A DNA stretch of 64,000 nucleotides. Source: Smittia aterrima. Taxonomy: Eukaryota; Arthropoda; Insecta; Diptera; Chironomidae. Location: NCBI GenBank assembly GCA_033063855.1, contig CP093830.1, positions 434,854 to 498,853 of the forward strand, read 5' to 3'. This document shows, piece after piece, positions 35,163 to 46,591 of this stretch. How positions within the stretch are numbered: position 1 is the stretch's first letter; every line of letters begins with the position of its first letter. The notes below the pieces were generated by a model, which was not told the DNA's origin, did not search any database, and saw only the letters and a program-made list of their open reading frames with translations. The position numbers and the translations under genes were made by a program.

Positions 35163-38100
35163 AATAGAAAAAGCTCGAATGATTTCATTCTAGCGGATTA
35201 ATCATCAATGTTTATGGCCCACAACGATCTGACGTCAAATTATTTCTCATCGAAGCAAAAGTCACGTCGAAAACGGCACAAAAACATCCCAAGAAGAATA
35301 TCGATTTCTTCAAAGCTTTAATAAATGAAGCGATCACATTTCTGGGAACCGCGATTCGCTGGAGAAAGAGCGAAATGATTTATGCTCTTCCCAAGCTCTG
35401 CAATAACTCATTAGCGATTCTATTCAATGTTTTCGTTGAAAAAGTTTCTTTCTCTTCTTCCCCACTTTCGCCCTCCTTATAAAATCGATATTTAATTCCT
35501 CGTTAATGGCACGAGCATCAGCTTGAGTCTGCTTAATTAGTGATGTCACAAACGAATGATGTTTTCCTGATTCATTTCAAAGTAATAAAACTTTCTGAGA
35601 AGCAATTTTATTTTTTATCTAAGAAAGATTGAGAAAAACATCAAAACAATCTTCACAAAATCGTTTTCCCGCAATTCTTTGACTTTACATTATTCAAACA
35701 AAAGCAAGTTGAGTTAGATACTTAATGAGACTTAGGAAAAATTTACGCTTTGAAGCGGACGATCAATACGCGAAATAAACGAAAATAAATGAGCTCTGGC
35801 GATGTCTTAATTCAACTCGTTTATTGTTGCTTCGTCACAATCTTCCGCTTTCAATATGAAATGCCAAAATGTCTAAGACGAAGTCTTGAGAGAAAAAAAA
35901 ACCCGAGATTCCTTCGCAAGCGTGCTTGACATAAAAGTCGATATAGCAAAATCTGTTGTTTGAAACTTTTTTCACGTTCAACTGAGGGATCATACGCCTG
36001 AAACGTCAGTGAGAGCTCAACACAACTTGAAAGCTCATTAACAGCTTCGGCCATCGTTGCTCTCGAGATAAAGACGCGCGGCTATCAAACGTCTCAAAAA
36101 AGGGCGAAGGCTCTCGAATGACTGACTTTATTGAAGCATTTATTATGATTCGTTTCGTTTTCCCTTTCGGCAAAGTCAATAAACTGCTCTGATTCAAAAG
36201 TCAAAACTTTATCGTCAGACACGAAAGGGAGAGAAAATGTCTTTCAATAATTTTTACGATTTAAATAACGCATCGAACAAAAGCGGACGAAGGGAGATTG
36301 AACTTTATGAACTACGTTACATGCCCGGGTGACTTTTGGGATTCAATGATAAATTGTGAATGCCATTGAAATGACGAGAGAGACTTATCCCCCTTTCTTC
36401 AGAAAGATTTCCAGCGGATAATAAAGTGAACTTTCACATCCAACTTCCAATAAAGCGTAAATTCTGCTGAACAATGGCAGCTTCAACAACAAACTCCTCG
36501 TCGTGTGGAGGCTTTTCTCGTCGTCAGAGGCTGGAGCTTAGTGATATAAATAACGTTGTCATGTTGATGCCGAACGAGAATGGAGAGAGTGAAATAGAGA
36601 AAAAGCTAGAAAGCATCCCATAAATATGATGCCTTCTGATGATATCGGCTTTCATATAACTAAGCAAAAACCCAATTTCACTCTTCGTCTCCTTCTTCTC
36701 TCATCCACCCTCACCCGCGCTTCTTTAAATCCTAATAAAATCAAATGGTTTTCCAATCTGATGCTGATGTGGCTTTCGAAAGCAAAGCGAGTCTGTTAGC
36801 TTAAATTTAGAAGTATTCGATCAACGACTGAGCGAGTCCTCTATGAAGCTTGAGGGCGAAAGTGCTGCCGGAATGAATGAGATATAAATATCATTTGAAA
36901 CATAAAAGTCAAGCGATAAATTTCAATAAGTCGCTCATCATTTTGCGATTCGCTCGCAAACAACTATAAGACGACGCTAAAAAATGGTTATACGAGTCGA
37001 TAAAAAAGAAACTTTGAAGGGATTTTCATTTTCCCTTCGTCGTCTTGACAATGAGAAAAGCCTCCGTCAATCCTCCTAAGTGTACAATCCCTGAGCGTAG
37101 AGCTTATAAGCTCGTAAAAGTAGGCAGTCACAATTTAGGAACAAAAACTGTTCTCGAAAGATATTGAAATGAAATATCGAATTTATTGAATCAATTTTGG
37201 CGTTCGCATGGCGAAAAGGAGAGCAGAAATAAAAAAATGGTCCATAAAAAATGATTATCCGGCAATTTATTTGACACATTTATCAATTTTTATGGTTGAG
37301 GAAAGAGCAAGAGACGAGATCTCTTCGTGAGAATCAAAACGTAAAATTGCCCACGACTATATTCAAATGCACACGTGAAGCGTGAGCTTCATCAAGTGAT
37401 TGAGTCGAGCAAAAGAGAAATGTTACGTCAGCGACTAACCCAACCTTGACGATGACAAATCAGCCTTTAAAATCATCTCTAGAAACAATAAATTTCAAGT
37501 TCCACATGCGCCGAATACTAATTCGCACATATTCAAATCATAATGGAACACTCCCTGAATCTGAATCTGAATCTCCATAGCCAAACCGTAAAAAGCGATC
37601 TGAAAGATGAAATATCAGCGTTTATCAAGAGACACTCTCCGAATGAAATCACGTTTTCGAATGTTGCGGGGGTTAGTAGAATGAATCATCCATCATACGG
37701 AAAGTTAACGATAATATCAAATCACTCTCTTGAGTGAGATCAAGAACTTGATCACTTTCTAGTGTTCAACGAATAATTGATTGTCTCCTAAACTCTTTGT
37801 GTTGTAAGTGATTGTCTCGTTTTTGTCTAACAGACTAAATTAAGTTGTCTGAAGTGAAAAGCTTCGCCAGATGTTCGTTTGTAACTCTGTCGCCCTTTCC
37901 CCAAGACGCTCATCGTTTGGATTTATTTAATTAAGCTTCTAATAAATTAATTTCAAGAGTGAATGAAACATAATGTCGATGAGCGATGGAGTTTCAACAA
38001 GTTTTTTGTTGTCAACGACGACGCTCGATAATTAGATTCTGTGACACTTTATCGACTTTCAACGAACTGAGACAAATCGATTGGCTAATAAAATTCACAT

Positions 38101-41100
38101 AAATTTGCAATTTAAATTTTCGGTAAGCGTCTAAAGCTGATTAAGAAGGGGTTAACATCGGTTGATTAGATGACTCGGAGATATTTATTTAATTTCTCGT
38201 CAACGAACTTATCTTAGTGAAAAATCTCACGACGTCAGGGCTTTGAAATTAAGCCAAGCTTCCAACATTTCGACTGCAGATTGCTCGAGAACCCTTCACA
38301 TGGACGCTTCAACCAGTTCATTTCTTTGTTTATCGGCTTTTAATGGGTCATTCAAGAGTCAAGTAGAACAAGATTGTCGATGAGAAAATCAGAGAAAGAG
38401 CAAAAGAAAGAACGAGAAAAACTTTTACGATCATAGACCAATAAAAGAAATATGCAAATTCATTCGAATCGAAACGAGGCGAACGTAGCCAAAATCAGCC
38501 GTTTTCTCAGGCTCGTAAAATGACTTTTATGAATCAATAATATCGCTGAATGCCTAATGATATGTTAGGATGAAAAAACTTAAAGAGAATCTCGAGACCT
38601 GTGCGATTTAATTAATGTAAGCTTCTCTTGTTGTTGACTTTTTAAGGAGATTTGCGTGGATTTAGATATCAGATCAGACACTCTTGGCAAATCTCAAGGT
38701 AAACAGAAACCTCTGATGTCAACGAACGGCTTTGAGAAATTAGTCTAAGTGCCCATTTGATATTATTTATGATTCAATCTATTTTAAATAAATTTTCGTG
38801 GAGTAAGAACTTTTGGCTCGTTTCATTTAAATCGTCATAACGTCATCGTGTCGTCTCATAGAATGAGAATATCGATTGGCAACTCTGTTAAAGAACTTTT
38901 TCAACTGCCCAGGTGATTTCGTTGCAGATTTATCGAATGCAATTTACCACTCTCAAAAGTTTTTAGTTTGCGAAATCGTTTTGAAATGGAGACGTGTTTG
39001 AGATTTAAGGGAAACATTTGTAAGAGACGTCGACCATTGGCGCAAGCGCTCAATAAAAACTTGGCAGATTTATCGTCGCTGCAGTTGTGCAGTTTGGGTC
39101 TCATGTGCTGTTAAAAACTGAAGGAATTTGTGTCATTACTGCTCAACAATCGCAAACTAATCTGCAATTTATTTAATCGCTTAATCGACTGGAAACCATC
39201 TAAAGTCATTTACTTGTTTCAACAAAAACTTTATTCTACCTCAAATGCAATTCAAGAGTTAAACTTCTCCAAAAGTTGTCCAATAAACCTTTCAAATCGA
39301 AATCTTTGCTAATCCGACGTTTTGTGATTCTAAATGAGGGCGCTTGAATGGAAATTTAAAAAAAATTCTCGCTAATCTGCATTTAAATGGGAAACTGGTG
39401 ATTAAAGCGTCAAACTATCGATACATTAAGCTCTCTAATAACGGAAGAGCTTTGAATGTTATCGGCAATGCCCATTCAATTTGAAAGTCAAATTTCCGCG
39501 AAAAAAAAGATTCAGCCAATAAATTTCTTATTTTAATATTGGTTGACATTTTCACCCGCTCTTAGAGTCTTTCCCACAATTAATTAATTGACAGTTTTGA
39601 AATCTATCTAACTCGATTAAAAGGAACGGAAATAGTCAGAATTTTTGATTCGTTGTTTGAATGCTAATGCAAATATTTGGAAAGGAGGGATCAGACGGTT
39701 GTTTGATGGAGGAAATTAATGTCCATCACCTTATCGCTATCATAAAAATTTTAGGGTGCTAATCAAAGATCACGTCACTCAACTTGCCATGGATAAGAAT
39801 CTGATAATGCCAACGAAAGAGGTTTGAGTTACCACGAGAAAGGTTTTTCAACTTTGCCTTTTCCTTCCTCGCCTTTTCCTGTTTGCCTTTGAATCTGAGC
39901 GATTTATTCTAATTCATTTAAAATGCAAACACAAAGGAGAGTCACTCGTAAGATTTACCAAGATTAAATTCTATCTCATGAGGTTAAAGAGAATTGATGA
40001 CTTTAAGTTCTTAAAGCTTCTCAGCTGATTTCGAATTCTAAATGATTTGAAAGTGAATTGCGGTCATTTCAATTAATCAAACTTTCTCGAAATGTTTAAG
40101 GCATCCCTGCTGCGGCTTAAATAAACAAGTGTTTTCTCATTCCAACTTGGTTCGCGCGCTGAAAAATATTTTTATCGAAAAGAAGCGACAAACTCACGCG
40201 ATGGGAAAAAAAAGTTCGCGCTCAACGAAACCACTCAGATCAGCGAACCTAAAATCTTATTTATGTGCTGAGAACACGAGAGACTACAAAATGAACACAA
40301 CGAAAAATCTCGAAGGTTCGCTTATGGAAATATGCTAATTAGTGGGACTCGTCCGAGAATGCATATTTTATATTGAATTCCAAATCTCTTTCTCCTTCGG
40401 TTATTCAACTCTCGATAAAAAAGATTCAAGAGCAAAACAAAGTGAACCTCAATTTTGGTCCAAATGGAATGAGCAATTTATTTTAATAAATGGACGAACG
40501 AATTTCTTCTTTTCCCGGTCTTTCTTCTGAAATAACTTTTAAGTGCAGCTCATACGAGAAACCCTTGCCAATGGACGATAGAGCTTCGTTCCTGTGCTGT
40601 GGTTGACTGTATTGTGTTGACTTGTTGTCCGTGTCATCAACAGAATAAGGAAAATAAATTTACGAAATTCAGATCGAACGATCTCTGCTCATGGATAATG
40701 TTGATTTTTTTTTTGCGAAATTGCTTCATACAACAATGAAGTGAAAGAACGATGAGCAAGCCGAGAACATAATTTGCGCACGTTCGCCCTCCGCAACAAT
40801 TGATTTTTCCCGAAATAAAAAATTCTCTTCGATGATGTAATTTGAGTATGAAACGTGCCCCAATCTAAAATGGTTCATGGCCCTCAATCTACAGCTGCCC
40901 ATTTCGACTAGTACGAGGAAACAACGAGAATTGAATTTGAGATGCGAATAGGTTTTAGCATGCACAATAAATAGATTATAGACGGTCCGATCAATTCACC
41001 TCCAGAATTTTCTCGGAAATGTTCACGTAAATGTCGTTGATGTTATTAATAAATTTTATGATAAACGTGATGCAATGGCAAGCAAAACTCTTCGTTAATA

Positions 41101-43251
41101 AAGCGGGAATTGAATTTCTGAAAATACTTTGTATGTTGAGTCACTCGTCAGAGCTTTATTGAATAAGTCTGATAAACAATCTCGTTGGGGGATCGGAAAT
41201 TAAATTCTTTACGGCTCATTCGCTCAGATTGACGAATTTCGAAACAATAAATCAATAAAACTGCAATAAAATTTGAGAGTTTAAAAGTTAATTTGATGAT
41301 GACGAGTTCTTCAACAACATCAACGAAGACTTGCTGTCTGCCAAACGATGAAGCGATCACATTAAACATTTGAAAGCGATATCATTTCGTTAATCTCTTT
41401 TATTGTTTGTGAGCTGTCATTCTGATTCAAGAAAACCAACCCAAAAGTCCATGTTTGAAGATCATTTGGCAAAAGGTGTGAAACGACTACGTCTCCTCTT
41501 CGTCTCGTTTCGAAAAGAATCTTTTTTGGAAAATTTAAAACAATCAATATTTTAAAATACGAAGAAGATGTGAGACATCAGAAAACTCGTAAGATGAGGT
41601 GAGTCATATCAAATTACGAGGCGGTTAGAGATTCTCTAATATAGACTCGCAATTCAGCCTACACCGTGATAAGAGGAAAGTCTCAGGAAAGCTTTAAATT
41701 ATCTTCTTAATGCTATCATCAGCGAGGTTTGAATAATCTTTTGTTTCATGTTTTTCGTTGAGCCTAGAAAGGTGAAATTGGAGGAGAGTTACGATCGGCA
41801 AAGGGTGAAAGTAAAATAAATTTTAAATCTCGTTTAAACCTTGTTCGGAGTAAACTTTTCTATCTCTCTTCCTCTCTTACCGATGTTCAGACGCTGTAGG
41901 TGAGCAGCCAGAAAATACTTCCGAGAATTATCGAGGATTACAAGTTTCTTTTCCTTCCGAGAGGGATGGCTGCATTGAACTGCTCGGGAACCTCGTTTCG
42001 TCGCCGGAAAATGAATTACTGCTTTGCTTTTAGTTGGAAGCTCGAGAGAATTTTCATTGTCATCGGAGGTGAAAATTGAAAATAATTTTAAGAGGGGAAT
42101 CTAAGCTTAGCGAGGATTCGCTTTAAAGTTTCTTCTTCGAAGTGATTCAGATGATTAACTGCTTTTCGGATAATCCAATGATTAAGTCGTTCGATGGTTA
42201 CTCATCGTTTCGTTTGATTCTCACGTTCGCCTTTAACACGTGTCTGTTGCCGCTGAGAGCCAACCGTGCAAATTGACATTAATAACATGAGAGAGATGAC
42301 CCAGCAGAGATAATCGGTGATATTAGAAATAAAAACGTCCAAAAATTCATTTCGAGATTGGTTTAATCTTTTCTATCAGATATTAACATTCGAATCACTT
42401 TGGATGGAGCGGAATCGTCTAATTATCAGCTTCTTTTCACATTTTATCGTCTTCCACATCAGATCTTTTATGAAGCGGGTTCTTCTGAAATCACTGTTGA
42501 GTGATGTGCGAAAAGGCCGTTTGAGTCGTCGTTATTTCGACTGCCTACTGATTTTACGAGGGTGTTTTGCTCGCTTTCAACGCCAATATCAAATGGTAAT
42601 GAGCTTTGGCGTTGACTTGTTTCCAGGGAAAAGAAATCTTTGACCTTTGCCGAGCCTTTTCACAAACAAAACCCATTTGCATAATTAGAGGATCAGGGTA
42701 AAATAAAAACGATTCGCCTTCGTTTCAATTTTCTTGTTTCTCAACAAGTTAAGGGATGGGCCTTGTTCCTTCAATATATTTTATGCATGCTGGCTTTTAC
42801 GAGACTGCTAATGATTGTGTAAACAAAGTCATTATATTCATCAAAGCACATCGCGCTATCATCTCTCTAACATCATCATTCAACGCAGGTTCTTGCCTAC
42901 GGGGCTTGGGGAACTCGAGACTTGCTCCACTTTTACGTGAATTATTTTCTATCTGCACACTTTCGTTGCTAGATGTTTATGGAAGCTTATTTTCACTTTT
43001 TTTTTGATGGAAGGAACTTTTTTCATCTGACCGAGATTTTTTGCCATCGATTTTTCTCCTGGAGGAAAGTTTTTTTCACTCCTGAAAGTTTATGAAAGAA
43101 AATGTTTTTCTTAGCGAAGTTTGGGGAAAGAGGATTAAAGCTTTTGGATGAGATGACACATTAAGTCACAAGATGAGAGAGAATTCTTGTAAATGTCTTG
43201 AACTATTTTATCTCTTACGTAAGCCAAACATTTTATAAAACGAGATAATTT
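35163..43251. other. Gene-poor 8-kb stretch
   Basis: No supportable coding region, RNA gene or transposon was found. Open frames such as 42317-42643 (plus) lack an ATG at their start or any recognised motif. A three-copy CTGAAT hexamer tract lies around 37556-37573. Regulatory DNA is likely but cannot be assigned by eye. Confidence 0.45.
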
Positions 43252-43458
43252 CGACTTAGATTTCTTCCCCAGCCTATTCAGCAAAACGAATTAAGCTTGT
43301 TAAAGTAAGTTTAATGGGATTGGAGGGGTCTACTTTTATATTACGTTTGGTAATAAAATGTTTGGTATTTTTCTAGATGAAAGGAATCAACTGAAATCGA
43401 CAAAGAAAGAAAAACATATCAAATTGTTTTTAATCCTTAAGATTTATTTCATTTTATA
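43252..43458 (+). repeat. Left copy of a 207-bp direct repeat
   Basis: It begins CGACTTAGATT and ends ATTTCATTTTATA. It matches 46385-46591 along its whole length with only a handful of substitutions and two single-base indels (about 97 percent by eye). The identity ends abruptly on both sides. It contains GGTAATAAAATG, a potential polyadenylation signal. The left copy abuts the truncated GatB sequence. Confidence 0.9.
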
Positions 43459-43474
43459 AATTTTAAATGTGCAA

Positions 43475-44136
43475 GATTATCGATTCATGCCAGAGCCGAA
43501 TTTACCTCCACTTTACATGAACATGAGTGGCGAAGGATCAGACGAATTAGTCAATGTCTCTTTGATAAGAGAAAGTCTTCCGAAGCTGCCACAGCAAATC
43601 AGGGAACATTTGATGAATGAGAAGAAATTCAATCAAGCTTTCTCAATTGTTCTTGTGAATGATCCAGCGTTGATGAAATATTTCAACGAAATAAGCAAAG
43701 TTTCTACTCGATCTCCTAAAACCATTGCAAGCGTTCTCGTAAACGATCTGCTCACGATATGCAACAAGAACGAGATTGAAATAGAGAACTGTTCAATAAC
43801 TGCAGAGGCTCTCGGAGAGCTTGTTGACTTGCTTGATGCGGAAAAAATTAATTTAGTGCTCGCTAAAGTGATTCTCAAGGAAATACTGGAAACAACAAAG
43901 AGTCCAAAAGAAATTCTGATGAAAGGAACTAGAAACTCATCTCCGACGAAGCTGAAATCACAAGAATCTGCGAAGAAGTTCTCAAATCAAAAGCTGGACA
44001 AAACATGTTAAAAGCTTACAAATCCGGAAAAACTAAAGTTTTATTGGCGATTAACCACGCAATCTTGGAACGATCCGATAATAGAATTAACATGAAGAAA
44101 GTGCAAGAAATTTTAAAGAAATTGATTGACAAGTGA
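43475..44136 (+). pseudogene. 3' fragment of mitochondrial Glu-tRNA(Gln) amidotransferase subunit B
   Basis: The frame opens with DYRFMPEPNLPPL, a hallmark of GatB/PET112, and continues through the helical GatB/YqeY C-terminal region. After about residue 150 of the fragment the frame is lost: homology resumes in a different frame with LISDEAEITRICEEVLKSK and ends IKKLIDK-like at the stop in 44134-44136. No intron signals explain the shift; two single-base insertions near 43923-43936 would. The N-terminal catalytic portion (normally about 60 percent of a roughly 500-residue protein) is missing, the sequence upstream being the direct repeat. GatB corrects misacylated tRNA-Gln in mitochondria; this copy cannot do so. 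Confidence 0.85.
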
Positions 44137-44151
44137 AAATCTTTTGACATT

Positions 44152-45337
44152 TTACTTTTTGTTAACGTTTCGATTCTGCAAGATGTTTTCCAAGTTTGAG
44201 CGAGCGGATTGTAAGAAAATTTCTGTGTCTTTTATACGTTTCTGAATGACTTTGGTATCAAATGTTTTCTTCTCGTCCTGCATCTTGATCTTGTCAATTA
44301 CATCACTGCAATATTTCTCCAATTTAATGAGCTTAGCTTGGTACTTAGGACACATTTCGCAATCTAATGATGAGGAAATGAGTTCATGTTCGCCAGTGGT
44401 AGTTAACAAACGTTTACGATCTTCAGAAATCGCAATCATGCCTAAAGATGCTTTAAATACTTCATCATTGGATTGATCTGCGGCTTGAGCAACTGATTCA
44501 GAATATGAAGCCAAAGGTTCTAAGACAACGCCTTCCTTTGCTTTACGGTAATCGTCGTTTTCAGTCAAGAGGTCGACAATTTGAATTTCTTTCGCCTTGA
44601 TGTCCTTTTCAAACTTTGCAACGACAAAACTGTGTTCAAGTTTTGTTATCCAGTTTAATGTTAAGTTCGACTGGATATTGTTGAGTTTTTCAGTCAGCTC
44701 AGCCAATGAATTCTCGCTTGCAATCGCTCGATCCTCGTTCTCAATCTTTTTAACGTTCAAGTCATCAATGATTTTCTGAGACTCCTGGAGACGATGGCGT
44801 TCTTTCCTCAGAGATTCTAAAGTAATCTCCTGCAACTGATTGACTTCCTTCAACTCTGCTTCTGTGTCTTGGAGATTGCATTGTGTCGCTGCCCATTTTT
44901 CTTTGACTTCTTGGAGGTCCTTTTTGAGGTTCTGAAACTAATTGTTTAATTATTTAAATGATTTTTGTGGACCTTAATTGTAATCTTACCTCATCGTTTT
45001 TATTCTTCAGGAAACTCGTGAACTTTTCTTCCATTGACTCGGTAATGCTCGAAATTTGAACTTTAAAGATAGTTTTGGTCTCTTTCAACTCATGGTTGAG
45101 ACCTTCGATCTTTTGATTCAGCTCTTTAATAACCATCTGAGATTTTTTATAGTCATTCTCACGCTCCTTCATGACCAATTCTAAAACTTCAAGATTTTCG
45201 TTTTCAATCTAAAAAAACAATGAAAGAGAAGGGATGAAGGACAAACGAAGGTTAAACGATTGAGTGGACTTTTGACTTACCAAGGAGGTTGTGAGATCAA
45301 AACACTCCAGGATATCACTATCTTGCGATCTATCCAT
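44152..45337 (-). CDS. Coiled-coil protein, unrecognised, three exons
   Basis: Minus-strand exons 45281-45337, 44990-45208 and 44152-44931, all phase 0, code for 351 residues starting MDRSQDSDILECFD. Nearly the whole protein from residue 20 is predicted helical with heptad-like Leu/Ile spacing and many Glu/Lys (ELNQKIEGLNHELKETK, LAELTEKLNNIQSN). A CEMCPK segment (CxxC) interrupts the coil at about residue 282, where the preceding stretch is looser. Such proteins are often cytoskeletal, centrosomal or vesicle-tethering, but no family is recognised. The reading frame is intact although both neighbours inside the island are broken, so it may be a working duplicate or a young unbroken copy. Its stop codon is only 15 bp from the GatB stop, and the two are convergent; its likely poly(A) signal (TTTATT near 44040 on the plus strand) lies inside GatB sequence. 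Confidence 0.7.
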
Positions 45338-45725
45338 TGCTATTACAATACGGAAACTTTTAACAATAAAATATAAATGAACAGCAACGGTGCCAATGGA
45401 AATTTCGCGAAGCAAAAAAGTTCTTCTCAATTTTTTGATCAATTCTCAATGAGTTTGCAATTAACTTCAGCAAATATCCTCGTAGAATGAACTAATTAAT
45501 TGAAATAAGTAAAATTTAGCTTTTTAAAATACAGATTGACAATATTATTCGATATTTTAAATTTACGACAACAAAATTTCAAATTTAAAATTGACTTGGT
45601 TATGTTCTCCAAAGGAAAAAATTTACGTACAAACCCCACAAAAAGTAAACAAACAAAATATTTAAATTAAAAACTAAATTTTGCACAAACTTTTCTCTGA
45701 ACAACTGCTAAAGCTATAATGAAGA

Positions 45726-46370
45726 AATGTTGAACAAGAATTCAGTTCTTTCCAGTTTTACAGAATCGTTTTCGCCATCGAACTCAGCAACGACAGAATG
45801 AAAGCACAAGTCAAGTTGTCTCGGAAACTGCACAATCTCAAGGTAAACATTTGTTTCTGTCCTCTAACGACCTCTCATTGATCAGCCTTAATTAGTTTTA
45901 GGATCGCCAAACAGGAGTTTGAACATAAACGATGACTTCAAGGACAAAGTGGAAGCAAAGATAATTTCGCTATGGCACAACATGAAATACGGTTGGAGTA
46001 GGAAGATGAAGTCAAACTTCAGCAAAGAGTCAGCAATTTGGGTTCTTGGAAGATGTTACCACAACAAAATGACTCCGTTGCCTTGAATGGAAGCTTCAGT
46101 TGAATTAAAGAACTTGACATTGAACTTTGAAAATAAATTGATGACCTCATGCACGAAGAGCTGCCGAAATCGTCAGAAGTTTATGTGAATGCTCAAACAC
46201 TCAGCTCACCTACAAGCACTGACGGAGACAATGATTCCATTGATCGAGCTATTGAACCAGCTGAAGAAACTGGGCAAGATGTTGCTGGCAACTATGAAGA
46301 AGGTATCGATGGATTCAAGAAAGATTTTATTTCCCGATTGTGGATGACTTACCGAAGAGATTTTGCAGTG
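45726..46370 (+). pseudogene. 5' fragment of an Atg4 cysteine protease gene
   Basis: Two blocks are recognisable as the N-terminal part of Atg4. The exon from 45902 reads KDKVEAKIISLWHNMKYGW, then KSNFSKESAIWVLGRCYHNK; the segment ending at 46370 reads GIDGFKKDFISRLWMTYRRD and stops at a GTGAGT donor. The region between carries a stop (after TPLP, near 46085) and frame changes, and the open frame starting MLNKNSVLSSF near 45726 is out of phase with the exon that follows it. The catalytic Cys block (SDCGWGC in the family), Asp and His are absent: sequence beyond the donor becomes the right direct repeat. Atg4 processes Atg8 in autophagy; this copy lacks the protease core. Confidence 0.8.
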
Positions 46371-46384
46371 GTGAGTGTCGAATA

Positions 46385-46591
46385 CGACTTAGATTTTTCC
46401 CCAGCCTATTCAGCAAAACGAATTAAGCTTGTTAAAGAAAGTTTAATGGGATTGGAGGGGTCTACTTTTATATTACGTTTGGTAATAAAAATGTTTAGTA
46501 TTTTTCTAGATGAAAGGAATCAACTGAAATCGACAAAGAAAGAAAAACATATCAAGTTGTTTTTAATCCTTAAGATTTATTTCATTTTATA
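46385..46591 (+). repeat. Right copy of the 207-bp direct repeat
   Basis: Same orientation as 43252-43458, nearly identical. It begins 15 bp inside the intron that follows the Atg4 exon. A frame open across it is continuous with the Atg4 exon read-through but has no known domain. Confidence 0.9.

Larger units (their letters stand above)
43252..46591. mobile_element. Gene-fragment island bounded by direct repeats (possible captured or reinserted segment)
   Basis: The two 207-bp direct repeats enclose the 3' portion of GatB, a complete minus-strand coiled-coil gene, and the 5' portion of Atg4. Both flanking genes are cut off exactly where the repeats begin or very close to it, and the introns of the coiled-coil and Atg4 pieces are kept, so the segment was copied as DNA and not as processed RNA. 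It looks like a piece of a gene-dense locus (GatB, coiled-coil, Atg4) pasted here. No transposase or reverse transcriptase is present and no clear target-site duplication was found. Alternatives: a segmental duplication with repeat-mediated ends, or reintegration of a circular DNA by recombination at the repeat. Confidence 0.5.

Noticed and set aside
42317..42643. 108-codon open frame before the repeat island
   Set aside because: Starts without ATG, residue pattern like random hydrophobic/basic translation, no family resemblance.
43252..46591. Classical LTR retrotransposon
   Set aside because: No gag, protease, reverse transcriptase or integrase frame between the repeats, introns are retained in the captured genes, and no primer-binding site or target duplication was identified.
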